Positions 20,636-30,813 of a stretch of 64,000 nucleotides of DNA are shown here, piece by piece; position 1 is the first letter of the stretch, and the number at the start of each line of letters is the position of its first letter. This DNA comes from Roseovarius aestuarii. GTDB taxonomy: Bacteria; Pseudomonadota; Alphaproteobacteria; Rhodobacterales; Rhodobacteraceae. The notes beneath the pieces are model-generated. The model did no database searches. It had not been told where the DNA came from and saw only the letters and a list, made by a program, of their open reading frames with translations. Both the position numbers and the translations under genes were made by a program. The stretch spans positions 1 to 64,000 of the forward strand of contig NZ_JAIMIB010000017.1 in the NCBI RefSeq assembly GCF_019966515.1, given 5' to 3'.

Positions 20636-20759
20636 GTTGCCGGGTATCCGTTATCCGTCTCGCGAAACGCGCAGGTGAACATTATCGTGAATTTGCTGAA
20701 GCCCGGGTTAAGGGGCTGACCTGCTGTTGACGGATGCCTGTCGCAGCGCTAAAGAACCC

Positions 20760-20814
20760 ACGTGGCGATTTGTTACCGGATTGCGGGCCACGTTAAACAT
20801 CACCGCTAAAGAGG
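20760..20814 (+). ncRNA. SAM-II riboswitch (metA motif)
   Basis: The 7-bp stem ACGTGGC (20760-20766) / GCCACGT (20787-20793) encloses the conserved loop GATTTGTTACCGGATTGC. The 3' segment TAAACA...GCTAAAGAGG (20794-20814) follows and can pair back into the loop as the SAM-II pseudoknot. These blocks match the known SAM-II consensus (GAUUUNNNACCG, then GCUAAAGAGG). It lies 73 bases before metZ. SAM-II elements in alphaproteobacteria lower expression of methionine genes when S-adenosylmethionine binds. Confidence 0.9.
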
Positions 20815-20887
20815 TCAGACGGAGGAACTCCTTTCGCTTGACCGCGATGGGGGTTTTTTTGTGGGCTGAGAGCGCCCGGAGGACGAT

Positions 20888-22069
20888 ATGACTGATACTC
20901 GAAATACACGTACCAAGCTGGTTCATGGCGGGACGCGCCGCAGCCAGTATAACGAGGTGAGCGAGGCAATTTTCCTGACCCAAGGCTTTGTCTATGACAG
21001 TGCCGAAGCTGCTGAAGCGCGGTTTCTGGAAAGTGGGCCGGATGAATTCATTTATGCCCGCTATGGTAATCCCACCGTCGCGATGTTCGAAGAGCGCATC
21101 GCAGCGCTGGAGGGAAGCGAAGATGCCTTTGCCACGGCCAGCGGTATGGCGGCTGTTTCCGGTGCGCTGATGGCGATGCTGTCAGCGGGCGAGCATGTTG
21201 TTGCGGCCCGTGCGCTGTTCGGCTCTTGTCTTTATGTGCTTGAGGAAATCCTGACCCGCTACGGTGTCGAGGTTACATTCGTAGATGGCACCGACCTTGA
21301 TCAGTGGCGCAGCGCCATCCGCAACGATACCAAAGCGGTCTTTTTCGAAACCATCGCCAACCCGACGCTGGAAGTGGTAGATATCGAGGGCGTGGCGGGC
21401 CTGGCCCATGCGGTGGGTGCGCAGGTGGTGGTAGACAATGTCTTTGCCACGCCGGTTTTCTCGCGGGCGATCGCGCAGGGGGCCGATGTCGTTGTCTATT
21501 CGGCCACGAAACACATAGATGGTCAGGGCCGAGCCCTTGGTGGCGTGATCCTGGGGACCCGCGAGTTTATCCGCGGTACGATTGAACCCTATATGAAGCA
21601 TACCGGCGGCTCGATGTCGCCATTCACGGCATGGGTGATGCTGAAGGGGCTGGAGACGATTGATTTGCGGGTGCGGGCGCAGGCGGCATCAGCATTGGCG
21701 CTGACCGACGCTCTGCAGGGCCATGCCAAGCTGAAAAGGGTGATCTACCCGGGCCACAGCTCGCACGCGCAACATGAACTTGTCGCGCGACAGATGGGCA
21801 AAGGAGGCACCGTGTTGTCGCTTGACCTGGCAGGGGGAAAGGCGGCGGCATTTCGCTTCCTCAATGCCCTCGAGATCGTGTTGATCTCGAACAATCTGGG
21901 TGATGCGAAGTCGATTGCGACCCACCCCGCGACCACGACGCATCAGCGGTTGCCGGACGATCAGAAATCCGACCTTGGAATTACACCTGGATTGATTCGA
22001 CTGAGCGCCGGTATCGAGGACACAGATGATCTGGTGGACGACGTGTTGCAGGCGTTAGCAGCGGCGTGA
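20888..22069 (+). CDS. metZ: O-succinylhomoserine sulfhydrylase
   Basis: 393 aa Cys/Met metabolism PLP enzyme. MetZ makes homocysteine from O-succinylhomoserine and sulfide. The PLP lysine is in YSATKHIDGQGRALGG (about Lys204). The N-terminus TKLVHGGTRRSQYNEVSEAIFLTQGF and the IYARYGNPTVAMFEERIAAL segment are typical of the MetZ branch. GGAGGACGATATG gives a strong start. The SAM-II riboswitch upstream confirms a methionine-pathway role. Confidence 0.95.
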   Translation: MTDTRNTRTKLVHGGTRRSQYNEVSEAIFLTQGFVYDSAEAAEARFLESGPDEFIYARYGNPTVAMFEERIAALEGSEDAFATASGMAAVSGALMAMLSAGEHVVAARALFGSCLYVLEEILTRYGVEVTFVDGTDLDQWRSAIRNDTKAVFFETIANPTLEVVDIEGVAGLAHAVGAQVVVDNVFATPVFSRAIAQGADVVVYSATKHIDGQGRALGGVILGTREFIRGTIEPYMKHTGGSMSPFTAWVMLKGLETIDLRVRAQAASALALTDALQGHAKLKRVIYPGHSSHAQHELVARQMGKGGTVLSLDLAGGKAAAFRFLNALEIVLISNNLGDAKSIATHPATTTHQRLPDDQKSDLGITPGLIRLSAGIEDTDDLVDDVLQALAAA

Positions 22070-22113
22070 AACCGCGTCTATCCAAGGGATTGGCTCGCGC
22101 GGGTCGCCTCTTG

Positions 22114-22130
22114 TCAGCCCGGTGGGCTGA
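22114..22130 (+). terminator. Candidate metZ terminator hairpin
   Basis: TCAGCCC (22114-22120) and GGGCTGA (22124-22130) form a perfect 7-bp stem with a 3-nt loop, 45 bases after the metZ stop. It is followed by TATAAATCTT, a weak U-tract, so the terminator assignment is tentative. Confidence 0.5.
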
Positions 22131-22232
22131 TATAAATCTTGCGCCCCTTCACGTTGGACGCCACTGATGCGATTAGCAATTTCCTTTGCCGCGCTATATA
22201 TCTGGCCCTGTAGCATGAATTGAGGATCCGCC

Positions 22233-23333
22233 ATGAATATGCAGCGACCAGATGTGGATACGTTCCCGCAGCGTGATGATGCCAACAAGGCGTTGGCAGT
22301 GTTGCGGGCTTGGGCGCGTTCGGCAACCCCCGAAGAAGTTGCCGACCTCGATCCGGCTATCGCCCGGTTGCTTCCCGAAAGCGAAGTGTCGAATTATCCC
22401 GCACTGGCGCGTGCTTTTCCCGAGGACTTTGCCGTGGATGAAGCGTATCGGGCGTCTTTGCCTGATCTGCAGAATGGCCCAAGCTCGCTTATCCGGGGCG
22501 CGAAACAGCATCTTCAACATGTGGGGATCTCGAATTTCCGCCTGCCCATCCGGTTTCATGCCCGCGATGACGATGATCTACGGCTGGAGACCTCGGTCAC
22601 CGGCACGGTCAGCCTGGAGGCTGGCAAGAAGGGCATCAACATGTCACGAATCATGCGGTCATTTTACAAACACGCGCAGAAAACCTTCAGTTTCGAAGTG
22701 ATCGAGGCCGCGTTGAAAGACTATATCAGCGATCTGGACAGTTTCGACGCGCGTATTCAGATGCGGTTTTCGTATCCGATGAAGATCAAGTCGTTACGGT
22801 CAGATCTGGAAGGGTTCCAGTACTACGACATCGCGCTTGAGTTGGTTGAGAAGAATGGCCAGCACCGCAAATTCATGCACCTGGACTATGTTTATTCCTC
22901 AACATGCCCCTGCTCTCTTGAACTCAGCGAACATGCCCGTCAGACCCGCGGACAGTTGGCGACACCGCATTCACAGCGGTCGGTGGCGCGCCTGTCGGTC
23001 GAAGTGCTGGGACATGACTGCCTGTGGTTCGAAGACCTGATCGACATGGCACGCGCGGCGGTACCAACAGAGACGCAGGTCATGGTGAAGCGGGAAGATG
23101 AACAGGCATTTGCCGAGTTGAACGCCGCCAACCCGATCTTCGTTGAAGATGCAGCGCGGTTGTTCTGTCAGAGGTTTCTGGCAGATGAGCGTATCGGGGA
23201 TTTCCGCATTGTGGCGAGCCATCAGGAAAGCCTGCACAGCCACGATGCCGTGAGTGTGTTGACTGAGGGACCAACCTTTGCTGCCGACAGCCTTGATCCG
23301 AAACTGTTCAATACACTGTTTCACGCTGGCTGA
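22233..23333 (+). CDS. folE2: GTP cyclohydrolase FolE2 (type IB)
   Basis: 366 aa. FolE2 converts GTP to dihydroneopterin triphosphate for folate and queuosine and, unlike FolE, does not strictly need zinc. The signature YVYSSTCPCSLELSEHAR holds the metal-ligand cysteine. DISNFRLPI-like and GINMSRIMRSFY segments match the family. The ATG at 22233 follows GAGGATCCGCC. It is probably its own transcription unit after the metZ hairpin. Confidence 0.95.
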   Translation: MNMQRPDVDTFPQRDDANKALAVLRAWARSATPEEVADLDPAIARLLPESEVSNYPALARAFPEDFAVDEAYRASLPDLQNGPSSLIRGAKQHLQHVGISNFRLPIRFHARDDDDLRLETSVTGTVSLEAGKKGINMSRIMRSFYKHAQKTFSFEVIEAALKDYISDLDSFDARIQMRFSYPMKIKSLRSDLEGFQYYDIALELVEKNGQHRKFMHLDYVYSSTCPCSLELSEHARQTRGQLATPHSQRSVARLSVEVLGHDCLWFEDLIDMARAAVPTETQVMVKREDEQAFAELNAANPIFVEDAARLFCQRFLADERIGDFRIVASHQESLHSHDAVSVLTEGPTFAADSLDPKLFNTLFHAG

Positions 23334-23491
23334 TCCGCGCTGCGCGCTATGTGACCCTGCGAAAGAACGTTGACGCGGTTTGGCGGCGGTTTCACGCAAT
23401 TTCTTCCTTTTCTGGTTGACCATAGGACGGCATGAGGTTCAATCGCTCATACCGATTGTTAAATTCCGACTCAACAACCAGGAATAGAAAA

Positions 23492-24199
23492 ATGAACCCT
23501 GTCTCGACCCAACTCGAAATGTCCGCCGCCAGCATCCGCCTCGCAGGTTATGTCATCGAGAGTAACTTGCGTGTAGCTCAGATCATCGGCAGGGCCGCCT
23601 TGAATTCCAACCCGTTCGCAGTGCCTGCAGATATGCGCAAGCATATTGCGACGGCAAGAAAAGCGCCGGCAACTGACGCTCAGGAGATCAAAAACGCTAA
23701 GGTGACCAAAAAGGTCGCGGCGAAGAAAAAAGCCGCAAAACCTACAGTGTCAAAGACAAGCAATGCCGCCGCGCCAGAGAAGATCAAGCAAGTCGCAACC
23801 AAACCCGCTAAAAAGTCAAAACCAGCCCAGTCCGCGTCTCAGAAATCTGTCCAATCTGGGAAACCGTTGCGTGAGAAGGTGGCTGCAACGGATGTTGCGG
23901 TGGCCAAGTCGGCGCCTAAACAGGATGCGACACCGTCCGCTGCAAAAAAGCCTGTGATTGCCAAGCCCGAGATTAAAACCCCTGAATTCAAGTCCCGGGT
24001 GAACCGAACCACAACGACAGTCCGCGCCGAGACGGCCAAGGTGGCGGCGCCTGAGGCATCTGCGACTAAGCCAGAGGCCACCAAGGCCGCAGCGGGTCGA
24101 GTCCAATCCGGAAATTCGACGGCTGCGAGCAAAAATCATCGCGAGCCATCGATGCCGACTGCGTTGCCTGCGCGTAACACGATCTCAAAGAAAGACTGA
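23492..24199 (+). CDS. Lys/Ala-rich phasin- or histone H1-like protein
   Basis: 235 aa from the ATG at 23492, preceded by CAGGAATAG. The first 40 residues form an amphipathic helix region (QLEMSAASIRLAGYVIESNLRVAQIIG) like phasins, which coat polyhydroxyalkanoate granules. The remainder is a long low-complexity Lys/Ala/Pro tail (KKVAAKKKAAKPT and similar) like bacterial histone H1-type DNA binders. PhaM/PhaF-type proteins combine both features and tether granules to the nucleoid. That role here is inferred. Confidence 0.6.
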   Translation: MNPVSTQLEMSAASIRLAGYVIESNLRVAQIIGRAALNSNPFAVPADMRKHIATARKAPATDAQEIKNAKVTKKVAAKKKAAKPTVSKTSNAAAPEKIKQVATKPAKKSKPAQSASQKSVQSGKPLREKVAATDVAVAKSAPKQDATPSAAKKPVIAKPEIKTPEFKSRVNRTTTTVRAETAKVAAPEASATKPEATKAAAGRVQSGNSTAASKNHREPSMPTALPARNTISKKD

Positions 24200-24276
24200 G
24201 ATCAACATCCGGCAACGGTTGGCCTAAGATCGATCAAGCTTGACACTCCTGTCATGCGGAGACAAGTCTGCGCTTT

Positions 24277-25725
24277 ATGATTGATCTGCGTCCCGTCGGC
24301 TATGTCATCGGCCTGATGGTTATGGTGCTGGGCCTTGCCATGTTCCTGCCGATGATGGTGGATGTCGCTGAAGGCCGCGGCCACTGGCCTGTTTTTGCCG
24401 AAAGCGGTATTCTTACAGTGCTGACCGGCGGGCTGGTTGCGTTGGCCTGCCGCAACGGCGTCCGCGCGGGATTGACGATTCAACAGACCTTTCTTTTGAC
24501 CACCGGCGTCTGGGTGGCGCTGCCTATTTTCGGGGCGTTGCCCTTTGTTTTAGGGGCAACCGAGGCCCGTTTCGTCGATGCCGTCTTCGAAGCCATGTCG
24601 GGTTTGACCACGACCGGATCGACGGTTTTTTCCGGGTTGGATACATTGCCGAAAGGGTTATTGCTTTGGCGCGGTTTCACGCAATGGTTGGGCGGGATCG
24701 GCATCATCGTCGTGGCGATGGTTTTTCTGCCTGAATTGCGGGTTGGCGGGATGCAGATTTTCCGGACCGAAGCGTTTGACACCGATGGAAAGATCCTGCC
24801 ACGCGCCACGGCGATCGCTTCGCAGATTTCTGTGATCTATCTCGCTCTTACGCTGGCCTGCGTCCTGACCTATTTCGTGCTTGGAATGAATGCATTTGAC
24901 GCAACTGTACATGCGATGACAACGGTCGCCACCGGCGGGTTTGCCAATTACGATGCATCCTTCGGCGTCTTTTCCGGCGTTACCGAGTATGCGGCGTCGG
25001 TTTTCATGATACTCGCAGCGCTGCCGTTTGTTCGCTATGTGCAGCTGATTAATGGTAATGCCAAGCCGCTTTGGCGCGATAGCCAGATACATGTGTTTCT
25101 TCTGATGATCGCGGCACTGGTTCTGGTGACAGTGATCGCGCTGACAACAAATCTTCCTCATAGCTGGGAACAGGCCTTCCGCGAGGCGCTTTTCAATATC
25201 ACCTCGATCATCTCCGGTACCGGCTATTCGTCAGTTAACTACATGAATTGGGGCGGGTTCCTGATCTGTGTCTTTTTCTTCGTCGGGTTGATCGGTGGCT
25301 GTGCTGGCTCGACGGCGTGCTCGGTCAAGATATTTCGATATCAGTTGCTGATTGCGTCGATCAAATCCCAGTTACGGCGTATCCGGTCACCCAACGGCGT
25401 CTTCGTGCCGCGCTATCAGGGCAAGAAAATCGATGACGATGTTCTGAATTCGGTCATGACTTTTTTCGTGTTCTTCGTTGGCACATTAGGGGTTGTGGCC
25501 GTGCTGCTGGGGTTGACGGGGCTGGATTTCACAACGTCGGTGTCGGGCGCTGCGACAGCGATTGCGAATGTCGGGCCGGGGCTGGGAGACATAATCGGTC
25601 CGTCGGGCAATTTCGCGCCGCTTAACGATACCGCCAAATGGATCTTAATTGCAGCGATGCTGATTGGCCGGCTTGAACTGATGACAGTCTATGTGATCTT
25701 TACCGTTGCGTTCTGGCGGGCTTGA
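24277..25725 (+). CDS. trkH: TrkH-family potassium uptake protein
   Basis: 482 aa, full length. TrkH is the membrane channel subunit of the Trk K+ uptake system and works with cytoplasmic TrkA. Four P-loop selectivity stretches are visible: SGLTTTGSTVF, ATGGFANYDASF, SGTGYSSVNYM and IANVGPGLGDI. The ATG at 24277 opens directly on the first membrane helix. No trkA lies in the window. Confidence 0.95.
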   Translation: MIDLRPVGYVIGLMVMVLGLAMFLPMMVDVAEGRGHWPVFAESGILTVLTGGLVALACRNGVRAGLTIQQTFLLTTGVWVALPIFGALPFVLGATEARFVDAVFEAMSGLTTTGSTVFSGLDTLPKGLLLWRGFTQWLGGIGIIVVAMVFLPELRVGGMQIFRTEAFDTDGKILPRATAIASQISVIYLALTLACVLTYFVLGMNAFDATVHAMTTVATGGFANYDASFGVFSGVTEYAASVFMILAALPFVRYVQLINGNAKPLWRDSQIHVFLLMIAALVLVTVIALTTNLPHSWEQAFREALFNITSIISGTGYSSVNYMNWGGFLICVFFFVGLIGGCAGSTACSVKIFRYQLLIASIKSQLRRIRSPNGVFVPRYQGKKIDDDVLNSVMTFFVFFVGTLGVVAVLLGLTGLDFTTSVSGAATAIANVGPGLGDIIGPSGNFAPLNDTAKWILIAAMLIGRLELMTVYVIFTVAFWRA

Positions 25726-25835
25726 GTTCCCCGGAAAGGCATCGCGTTCGTTAATCTAAACAGCGCCTGATTTGGGCATCGCATGATGTCGGACGACAGT
25801 CCCGGCAACGACCTTGGGGCATTCCTGGAAAAGCT

Positions 25836-26558
25836 CTATGCGCATTGCATCTGAACCTCTTCATGGGTCAGACATACGCGTGCCAGCATCTGCGGAGACG
25901 TGTTGGGGGCCGTGTCTATCTGCGGGAATATTTCTTTAATCGCATTACACTGTTCCCGCAGTAGCGCGGCGACTGCTGGCCTGCCAAGGTAGAAGCTTTC
26001 TGACCAGAGGTGATCCGACAGAATGATCTCGTGCTGGTCAAAGAGAAGGTGGATGTAAGTCAGTTGTTCAGGCATCACACATGTAATCCCCGGTCGGCCG
26101 ACAAGCGCGCGCGCTTCAATTAGGGCCTCGGATTCACCCATGATCGACAGGTAAGATCTATCGCTGGTCAAAATGCGATGACGTGGCGAGACGATGATAT
26201 CACGTTCGGGTCTGCCTGCGCCCAATGCATCGGCGCGGATCATGACCGGCAGGGCGTCGCGTTTGTGTAGCGCCGCAGAAAAAGATACCTGCCGTTTCCC
26301 GATCCATCGGACCGGCTGAAATCCGCGATCACGTGTCAGGATACGATCACCTTGTCTAAGCTGCTCCACCAGCTTGGCGCCGTTCTTGGTTGCAATGCCA
26401 GTTCCAGGTGTGAAACATGTGATGGCCTTGATGTCACGATGCGCCGGAAGCTTCGAGCTTTTACTGATCGGACGACCAATTCTGGTAGGGGGATCCGCGC
26501 GCTCCGGCCCGTTCGGGTAGAGCGACGTTACCTTGCTCGTTTCCTGCACAACCTGCAT
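25836..26558 (-). CDS. Hint-domain protein
   Basis: 240 aa. The segment ITCFTPGTGIATKNGAKLVEQLRQGDRILTRDRGFQPVRWIG is a Hint_2 (hedgehog/intein-type) start with the cleavage-type Cys at about residue 47. PRHRILTSDRSYLSIMGESEALIEARALVG completes the fold. Such proteins are abundant in Rhodobacteraceae, usually at the end of exported RTX-like proteins. This copy is short, has a 45-residue leader and no visible repeats. Self-cleavage is possible but not shown. Confidence 0.85.
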   Translation of the reverse strand: MQVVQETSKVTSLYPNGPERADPPTRIGRPISKSSKLPAHRDIKAITCFTPGTGIATKNGAKLVEQLRQGDRILTRDRGFQPVRWIGKRQVSFSAALHKRDALPVMIRADALGAGRPERDIIVSPRHRILTSDRSYLSIMGESEALIEARALVGRPGITCVMPEQLTYIHLLFDQHEIILSDHLWSESFYLGRPAVAALLREQCNAIKEIFPQIDTAPNTSPQMLARVCLTHEEVQMQCA

Positions 26559-26788
26559 TGTTTGTTCCTGCTACTCGTTCAATCAAAACAAAGTCCGCCA
26601 AACATTTACTTCCACACCACCATCTGGTGCAGTGAGCGAACACGGGGCAGTATGATGGTGATTTGTGGCTGGATTTTGCGGTTTTGTGGCTCAGGGTTTG
26701 ACAATTTTGCTAAATTTCAACCTAAAGTTATGCGTCTGGCACTGGAATTCCGCATCAAGAGTGATCTGATGGGTTTGGGGAAATACAG

Positions 26789-28024
26789 ATGGATATGAAC
26801 TTCGCGATTCGGCCTGAAATCAAAGAGTTGCTGGTGCGCGTGTCCGATATGGTTCGGAACGAAATTATGCCGCTGGAGGTCGAGTATCACGCGGAAATTC
26901 CCAAGGGCAACCGATGGCAATTCACCGCACGTCAGGCGGCAATACTGGAAGGTTTGAAAGCGACGGCGCGCGAGCGTGGTCTGTGGAACTTCTGGCTGAC
27001 CGATAGTGCGCGCGGAGTTGGCCTGAGTACGGTTGAATACGCCTATTTTGCCGAGGAAATGGGTCGCACGCCGATGGGCGCAGAGGTGTTCAACTGCAAT
27101 GCGCCTGATACGGGCAATATGGAGGTTTTCGAGCGTTATGGCACCGCGACAATGCGGCAAAACTGGCTGGAACCGCTTCTGAACGGAGATATACGCAGCG
27201 CCTATTTGATGACCGAACCCGACGTTGCGAGCTCAGATGCAACCAACATCGCGATGTCTTGTGTGCGTGATGGCGATGAATATGTTTTGAACGGCGAGAA
27301 ATGGTGGGCGACCGGCGCAGGCGATCCACGCTGTGCGGTCTACATCGTGATGGTGCGTACCGGTGATGAAGATCAACCCAAGCATCAACGCCATTCTATG
27401 GTCGTCGTCCCCGCAACGGCACCGGGTATCGAAAAACTGAGGCCGATGCAGGTCTATGGCGCTGATGACGCTCCCCACGGGCATATGCATATTCGCTTTG
27501 TCGATGTCAGGGTACCTGCGGAAAACCTGTTGTTGGGTGAGGGTCGTGGTTTTGAAATTGCACAGGGCCGGTTGGGGCCTGGCCGTATCCATCACTGCAT
27601 GCGGGCGATTGGTCAGGCAGAGGTCGCGCTTGAACTGATGTGCCGCCGATCTGTGGAACGCGAGGCGTTTGGACGCAAAATTGCTCAGCTTGGCGCTAAT
27701 TTCGACATTATCGCGAATGCCCGCATGAAGATCGAGCAGGCCCGGCTTTTGTGCCTGAAGGCCGCGTGGATGATGGATCGGGGCGATGCCCGCGCCGCCG
27801 CCCCGTGGATTAGTCAGATCAAGGTCGTGGCGCCGCAGGTGGCGTTAGAGGTGATCGACCAGGCAATTCAGATGTTTGGTGCGCAGGGTATAAGTCAGGA
27901 TGTGCCTCTGGCAGCGATGTGGACCCATGTGCGTACACTCAGATTAGCCGATGGGCCTGATGCTGTGCATCGACGTCAGGTGGCCCGTGCGGAATTGCGA
28001 AAATACACTCAGCAAAAGCTCTGA
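26789..28024 (+). CDS. Acyl-CoA dehydrogenase family protein
   Basis: 411 aa. FAD enzyme that oxidises an acyl-CoA to the enoyl-CoA. The motifs LMTEPDVASSDATNIAMS (substrate/FAD), EKWWATGAGDPRC, and the C-terminal QIKVVAPQVALEVIDQAIQMFGAQGIS are seen. The C-terminal order resembles the ACAD10/11-like branch that uses longer or hydroxylated substrates. It is a single gene, so the substrate is unknown. The ATG at 26789 has MDMN; GGGGAAATACAG lies before it. Confidence 0.93.
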   Translation: MDMNFAIRPEIKELLVRVSDMVRNEIMPLEVEYHAEIPKGNRWQFTARQAAILEGLKATARERGLWNFWLTDSARGVGLSTVEYAYFAEEMGRTPMGAEVFNCNAPDTGNMEVFERYGTATMRQNWLEPLLNGDIRSAYLMTEPDVASSDATNIAMSCVRDGDEYVLNGEKWWATGAGDPRCAVYIVMVRTGDEDQPKHQRHSMVVVPATAPGIEKLRPMQVYGADDAPHGHMHIRFVDVRVPAENLLLGEGRGFEIAQGRLGPGRIHHCMRAIGQAEVALELMCRRSVEREAFGRKIAQLGANFDIIANARMKIEQARLLCLKAAWMMDRGDARAAAPWISQIKVVAPQVALEVIDQAIQMFGAQGISQDVPLAAMWTHVRTLRLADGPDAVHRRQVARAELRKYTQQKL

Positions 28025-28200
28025 TTGGGTTCTTGGACACGTCGTGAAACGCAGCGCGAAACCCCGCTTTCACAAAAAAGTAATTATTTAGTTGATAGAC
28101 CAAAACGGGATACGCCCCTTGCAGCCCTTTGGGCGCAACACTAAGACTCCTTTAGGACATGATCATTTAAGATCGCGGCGACAACAGCAGGCAGGCAGAC

Positions 28201-28833
28201 ATGAAAGACCCATTTGAGACTTATATGAACACCCTCGTGCCGATGGTGGTTGAACAGACCAGCCGTGGTGAGCGTGCCTACGACATCTTTTCTCGTCTGT
28301 TGAAGGAGAGAATTATTTTTCTTTCGGGGCCGGTGCATGACGGTATGTCCAGCCTCATCGTGGCGCAGCTTCTCCACCTTGAGGCGGAAAACCCGTCCAA
28401 GGAAATCTCGATGTATATCAACAGCCCCGGAGGCGTCGTGACCAGCGGCTTATCGATTTATGACACGATGCAATACATCAAGCCAAAGGTCAGCACGCTG
28501 GTGATCGGGCAGGCGGCTAGCATGGGATCGCTCTTGCTGACAGCCGGTGAAAAGGGGATGCGGTTCTCGCTGCCCAACAGTCGCGTGATGGTGCATCAGC
28601 CGTCGGGCGGGTATCAGGGGCAGGCGACGGATATCATGATTCACGCCGAAGAAACGCTGAAGCTGAAGAAACGGCTGAACGAGATTTACGTCAAACATAC
28701 TGGCCAGACGCTGAAAAAAGTTGAAGAAGCGCTGGAGCGGGATAACTTCATGTCACCCGAAGATGCCAAGGCCTGGGGTCTGATAGATGAAATCGTCGAA
28801 AACCGTGTCAAAACATCGGACGACGAGGAATAG
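28201..28833 (+). CDS. clpP: ATP-dependent Clp protease proteolytic subunit
   Basis: 210 aa. ClpP forms the tetradecameric peptidase chamber. The active-site serine is in [14 protein letters not shown] and the histidine in [17 protein letters not shown]. The N-terminus ends in the mature-type [30 protein letters not shown] strong start follows AGGCAGGCAGAC. clpX follows after about 140 bases, in the usual clpP-clpX order. Confidence 0.97.
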   Translation: MKDPFETYMNTLVPMVVEQTSRGERAYDIFSRLLKERIIFLSGPVHDGMSSLIVAQLLHLEAENPSKEISMYINSPGGVVTSGLSIYDTMQYIKPKVSTLVIGQAASMGSLLLTAGEKGMRFSLPNSRVMVHQPSGGYQGQATDIMIHAEETLKLKKRLNEIYVKHTGQTLKKVEEALERDNFMSPEDAKAWGLIDEIVENRVKTSDDEE

Positions 28834-28841
28834 ATCATGGT

Positions 28842-28859
28842 CCCGGCGTCAATGCCGGG
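28842..28859 (+). other. Hairpin in the clpP-clpX gap
   Basis: CCCGGC and GCCGGG form a perfect 6-bp stem with a 6-nt loop, 9 bases after the clpP stop. No U-tract follows, so it is more likely an mRNA-processing or attenuating structure than a terminator. Confidence 0.4.
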
Positions 28860-28975
28860 TTCCGACATTTTGAGATTGTGGAGGCTTTGTTGCTGTCCTA
28901 GACTGGCAATCAAAGGTGAATAAACCGGCCGAAGATCAGGCCTGAAACTGCGGCTCGCGCCCCGAAAGGTACTTC

Positions 28976-30241
28976 ATGGCGAATAGTTCTGGCAGCGACA
29001 GCAAGAACACCCTCTATTGCAGCTTTTGCGGCAAAAGCCAGCACGAGGTGCGTAAGCTGATTGCAGGCCCGACCGTGTTTATCTGTGACGAATGTGTCGA
29101 GCTTTGCATGGACATCATTCGTGAAGAGACGAAGAGTGCGGGCCTGAAATCAAGCGAAGGTGTTCCGACGCCGCGCGAAATCTGCGAGGTGCTTGACGAT
29201 TACGTGATCGGTCAGGCGACGGCAAAACGCGTCTTGAGCGTCGCGGTGCATAATCACTACAAGCGGCTGAATCACTCAGGTAAGGCGGGTGAGGTCGAGC
29301 TGCAGAAATCCAATATACTGCTGATTGGACCTACCGGATGCGGTAAGACATTGCTAGCGCAGACGCTTGCGCGGATTCTTGATGTGCCGTTCACCATGGC
29401 GGATGCCACTACCCTGACCGAAGCGGGATATGTGGGCGAGGATGTGGAAAATATCATCCTTAAACTGCTACAGTCCAGCGAGTATAATGTTGAAAGGGCG
29501 CAGCGCGGTATCGTCTATATCGATGAGGTCGACAAGATCACCCGCAAATCCGAGAACCCGTCGATCACGCGGGATGTGTCGGGCGAGGGCGTGCAGCAGG
29601 CCTTGCTGAAACTGATGGAAGGCACGGTTGCGGCGGTGCCACCACAGGGCGGACGCAAGCATCCGCAGCAGGAATTCCTGCAGGTCGATACCACCAATAT
29701 CCTCTTCATCTGTGGTGGGGCTTTTGCTGGCCTGGACAAGATCATCGCGCAGCGCGGTAAGGGCAGTGCGATGGGCTTTGGTGCCGATGTCCGTGATGAG
29801 GATGATCGCGGCGTGGGCGAGGTTTTCAAGGATCTGGAGCCAGAAGATCTGCTGAAATTCGGCCTGATCCCGGAATTTGTTGGTCGTCTGCCGGTGATCG
29901 CTACGCTTGAAGATCTGGACGAGGATGCGCTGGTTACCATTCTGACGCAGCCGAAGAACGCGCTGGTCAAACAGTATCAGCGGCTTTTCGAGCTGGAAGA
30001 TGCACAGCTTAGCTTTACCGAAGACGCGTTGAGCGCAATTGCGAAACGCGCGATCAAGCGTAAGACCGGTGCTCGTGGCTTACGCTCGATCCTCGAAGAT
30101 ATTCTGTTGGACACGATGTTTGAACTGCCGGGTATGGAAAACGTCGCCGAAGTTGTCGTGAATGAAGAGGCGGTGAATGCAGATGCGAATCCGTTGATGA
30201 TCTACTCCGACACAAAAAAGGAAGAAGCGAGCGCAGGCTGA
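28976..30241 (+). CDS. clpX: ATP-dependent Clp protease ATP-binding subunit ClpX
   Basis: 421 aa. ClpX unfolds substrates for ClpP. The zinc finger [11 protein letters not shown]...CDECVELC lies at residues 13-42. Walker A is [15 protein letters not shown], Walker B is [10 protein letters not shown], and the sensor and [13 protein letters not shown] regions follow. The ATG at 28976 gives the usual N-terminus. Confidence 0.98.
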   Translation: MANSSGSDSKNTLYCSFCGKSQHEVRKLIAGPTVFICDECVELCMDIIREETKSAGLKSSEGVPTPREICEVLDDYVIGQATAKRVLSVAVHNHYKRLNHSGKAGEVELQKSNILLIGPTGCGKTLLAQTLARILDVPFTMADATTLTEAGYVGEDVENIILKLLQSSEYNVERAQRGIVYIDEVDKITRKSENPSITRDVSGEGVQQALLKLMEGTVAAVPPQGGRKHPQQEFLQVDTTNILFICGGAFAGLDKIIAQRGKGSAMGFGADVRDEDDRGVGEVFKDLEPEDLLKFGLIPEFVGRLPVIATLEDLDEDALVTILTQPKNALVKQYQRLFELEDAQLSFTEDALSAIAKRAIKRKTGARGLRSILEDILLDTMFELPGMENVAEVVVNEEAVNADANPLMIYSDTKKEEASAG

Positions 30242-30421
30242 AACCGATCAGGCGTGTAGCCGGTGAACACTGGTGTTCAAACTGCGGTGCGCTGACCTGG
30301 TTATCCGAAGCAGATGAAACCTCGTCTTAGGACAGGTGGTTTTCCCCTCGGCGGCGCCTGTTCTACTGGACCTTTCTTTCCAATTAAGCCATATCAGGGG
30401 ATAAGACCGGCGGAGGACCCG

Positions 30422-30805
30422 ATGGGTATTGTAAATACACTTCTACGCGCTGTGACCTGGTGGAATAACCAGACCCTTAACACTCAGCTTTACACTTGGC
30501 GCAAGGGTGTGAAAGTGGGCGAGGATGATCAGGGCAACATTTTCTATCGTACAAGTGACGACAAGCGCCGATGGGTGATATTCAACGGTGAATGTGAGGC
30601 AAGTCGCGTGAGTCCTGACTGGCATGGTTGGTTGCACCACACGTACAAAGAACCGCCATCGGAAAAGCCGCTTGCCCATAAAGCTTGGGAAAAAGACCAC
30701 GAGGAAAACCAGACCGGGACAGCCCTGGCCTACGCACCGGCAGGATCGATTCGGCGCGGCGTTCCGGCGAAGCGCCAGGATTATGAAGCCTGGACCCCTG
30801 AATAG
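30422..30805 (+). CDS. NDUFA12-family complex I accessory subunit
   Basis: 127 aa from the ATG at 30422 ([14 protein letters not shown]). The NDUFA12/B17.2 pattern is clear: [43 protein letters not shown] and a PP-x-E tail. In alphaproteobacteria this is a supernumerary subunit of NADH:ubiquinone oxidoreductase, and NDUFA12-like proteins serve assembly. The longer frame from 30314 has no homology. mlaD follows 8 bases later. Confidence 0.93.
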   Translation: MGIVNTLLRAVTWWNNQTLNTQLYTWRKGVKVGEDDQGNIFYRTSDDKRRWVIFNGECEASRVSPDWHGWLHHTYKEPPSEKPLAHKAWEKDHEENQTGTALAYAPAGSIRRGVPAKRQDYEAWTPE

Positions 30806-30813
30806 GCGGATCA

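Noticed and set aside
25783-25854. 23-aa plus-strand frame MMSDDSPGNDLGAFLEKLY...
   Set aside because: Reads well but is tiny, has no clear ribosome site and overlaps the end of the convergent Hint gene.
28025-28200. Heat-shock sigma promoter before clpP
   Set aside because: CCCTTGCAG resembles a -35, but no matching -10 (CCCATNT-like) was found at proper spacing.
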